DNA from: Reticulitermes lucifugus
Lineage: Eukaryota; Arthropoda; Insecta; Blattodea; Rhinotermitidae
Direction: 5' to 3'
Length of the DNA: 32,866 nt
Assembly: GCA_026260175.1 (NCBI GenBank)
Contig: JAKCWW010006033.1
Span: forward strand, 1,140 to 34,005
Shown: positions 32,806 through 32,866 of the stretch, piece after piece
Position numbering within the stretch: position 1 is the first letter of the stretch
Layout of the letters: each line of letters begins with the position of its first letter
Program-made: the position numbers and the translations under genes
Notes under the pieces: generated by a model
Database searches by the model: none
What the model was told of the DNA's origin: nothing
Seen by the model: the letters and a program-made list of their open reading frames with translations, nothing else

Positions 32806-32866
32806 TTGTAACCGGCAGTTCGGGTTCGAACCCTGGACATGTCGATTACGTGATGTAATTATTTAT
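32806..32866 (+). repeat. B-box repeat, copy 2 (cut by window end)
   Basis: It matches 18759-18819 at 54 of 61 positions. It contains the exact palindrome-like GGGTTCGAACCC B box (32822-32833). The similarity runs to the last base of the window, so the repeat continues beyond it. Confidence 0.75.

Noticed and set aside
1..32866. CRISPR array, operon, phage or other prokaryotic system
   Set aside because: No regularly spaced direct repeats, no ribosome binding sites with long ORFs, and the repeat content is typical of an insect nuclear genome.

Overview
This window looks like intergenic or deep intronic DNA from a large, AT-rich animal genome, most likely a polyneopteran insect of the cockroach/termite type. 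That placement is an inference. Several repeats (a SINE whose shadow ORF reads GLHNKPEGCGASVASAAG, a repeat peptide with LLNDELVEMW, and a non-LTR tail with EEFQDLYN-type sequence) resemble families I associate with those insects, and no database could be searched. There is no operon structure, no credible host gene and no intact long ORF (the longest is 130 codons). Nearly everything recognisable is mobile-element debris.

Layout. 435-2023: a nearly complete but dead Tc1/mariner-like transposon with terminal inverted repeats of about 100 bp flanking a broken transposase on the minus strand. 2655-3660: the 3' end of a Penelope-like element (PLE) on the minus strand, with a well preserved GIY-YIG endonuclease domain and a hammerhead-ribozyme-like motif downstream. 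About 7.8 kb: a short repeat-derived coding remnant. 9.1-9.8 kb: a promoter-like or LTR-like block (hairpin, TATA box, primer-binding-like site). 11.2, 13.4 and 15.2 kb: tRNA-derived SINE-like copies, with a degenerate repeat peptide at 13.2 kb. 11.9 kb: an inverted repeat. 16.0 kb: a second hammerhead-like motif. 17.6-18.6 kb: a piggyBac-like transposase relic facing a second mariner-like relic. 18.9-19.3 kb: a block with three regularly spaced CCAAT boxes. 20.6 kb: the tail of a non-LTR retrotransposon ORF2. 21.2 and 27.7 kb: two copies of another tRNA-derived SINE, one with a recognisable target-site duplication. 27.3-27.65 kb: a LINE-like 3' end. 29.0-29.4 kb: a non-LTR ORF1 with broken CCHC knuckles. 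30.4-32.2 kb: a second, more decayed PLE with traces of reverse transcriptase and GIY-YIG. 18759-18819 and 32806-32866: two copies of a B-box repeat, the second cut by the window edge.

These elements do not work together. They are independent insertions of different age, some side by side or nested. The most interesting signal is the pair of hammerhead-like motifs with the same unusual layout (CTGANGA, an extra T, a stem, GAAA). One sits downstream of a PLE endonuclease; the other has no visible PLE coding sequence beside it.
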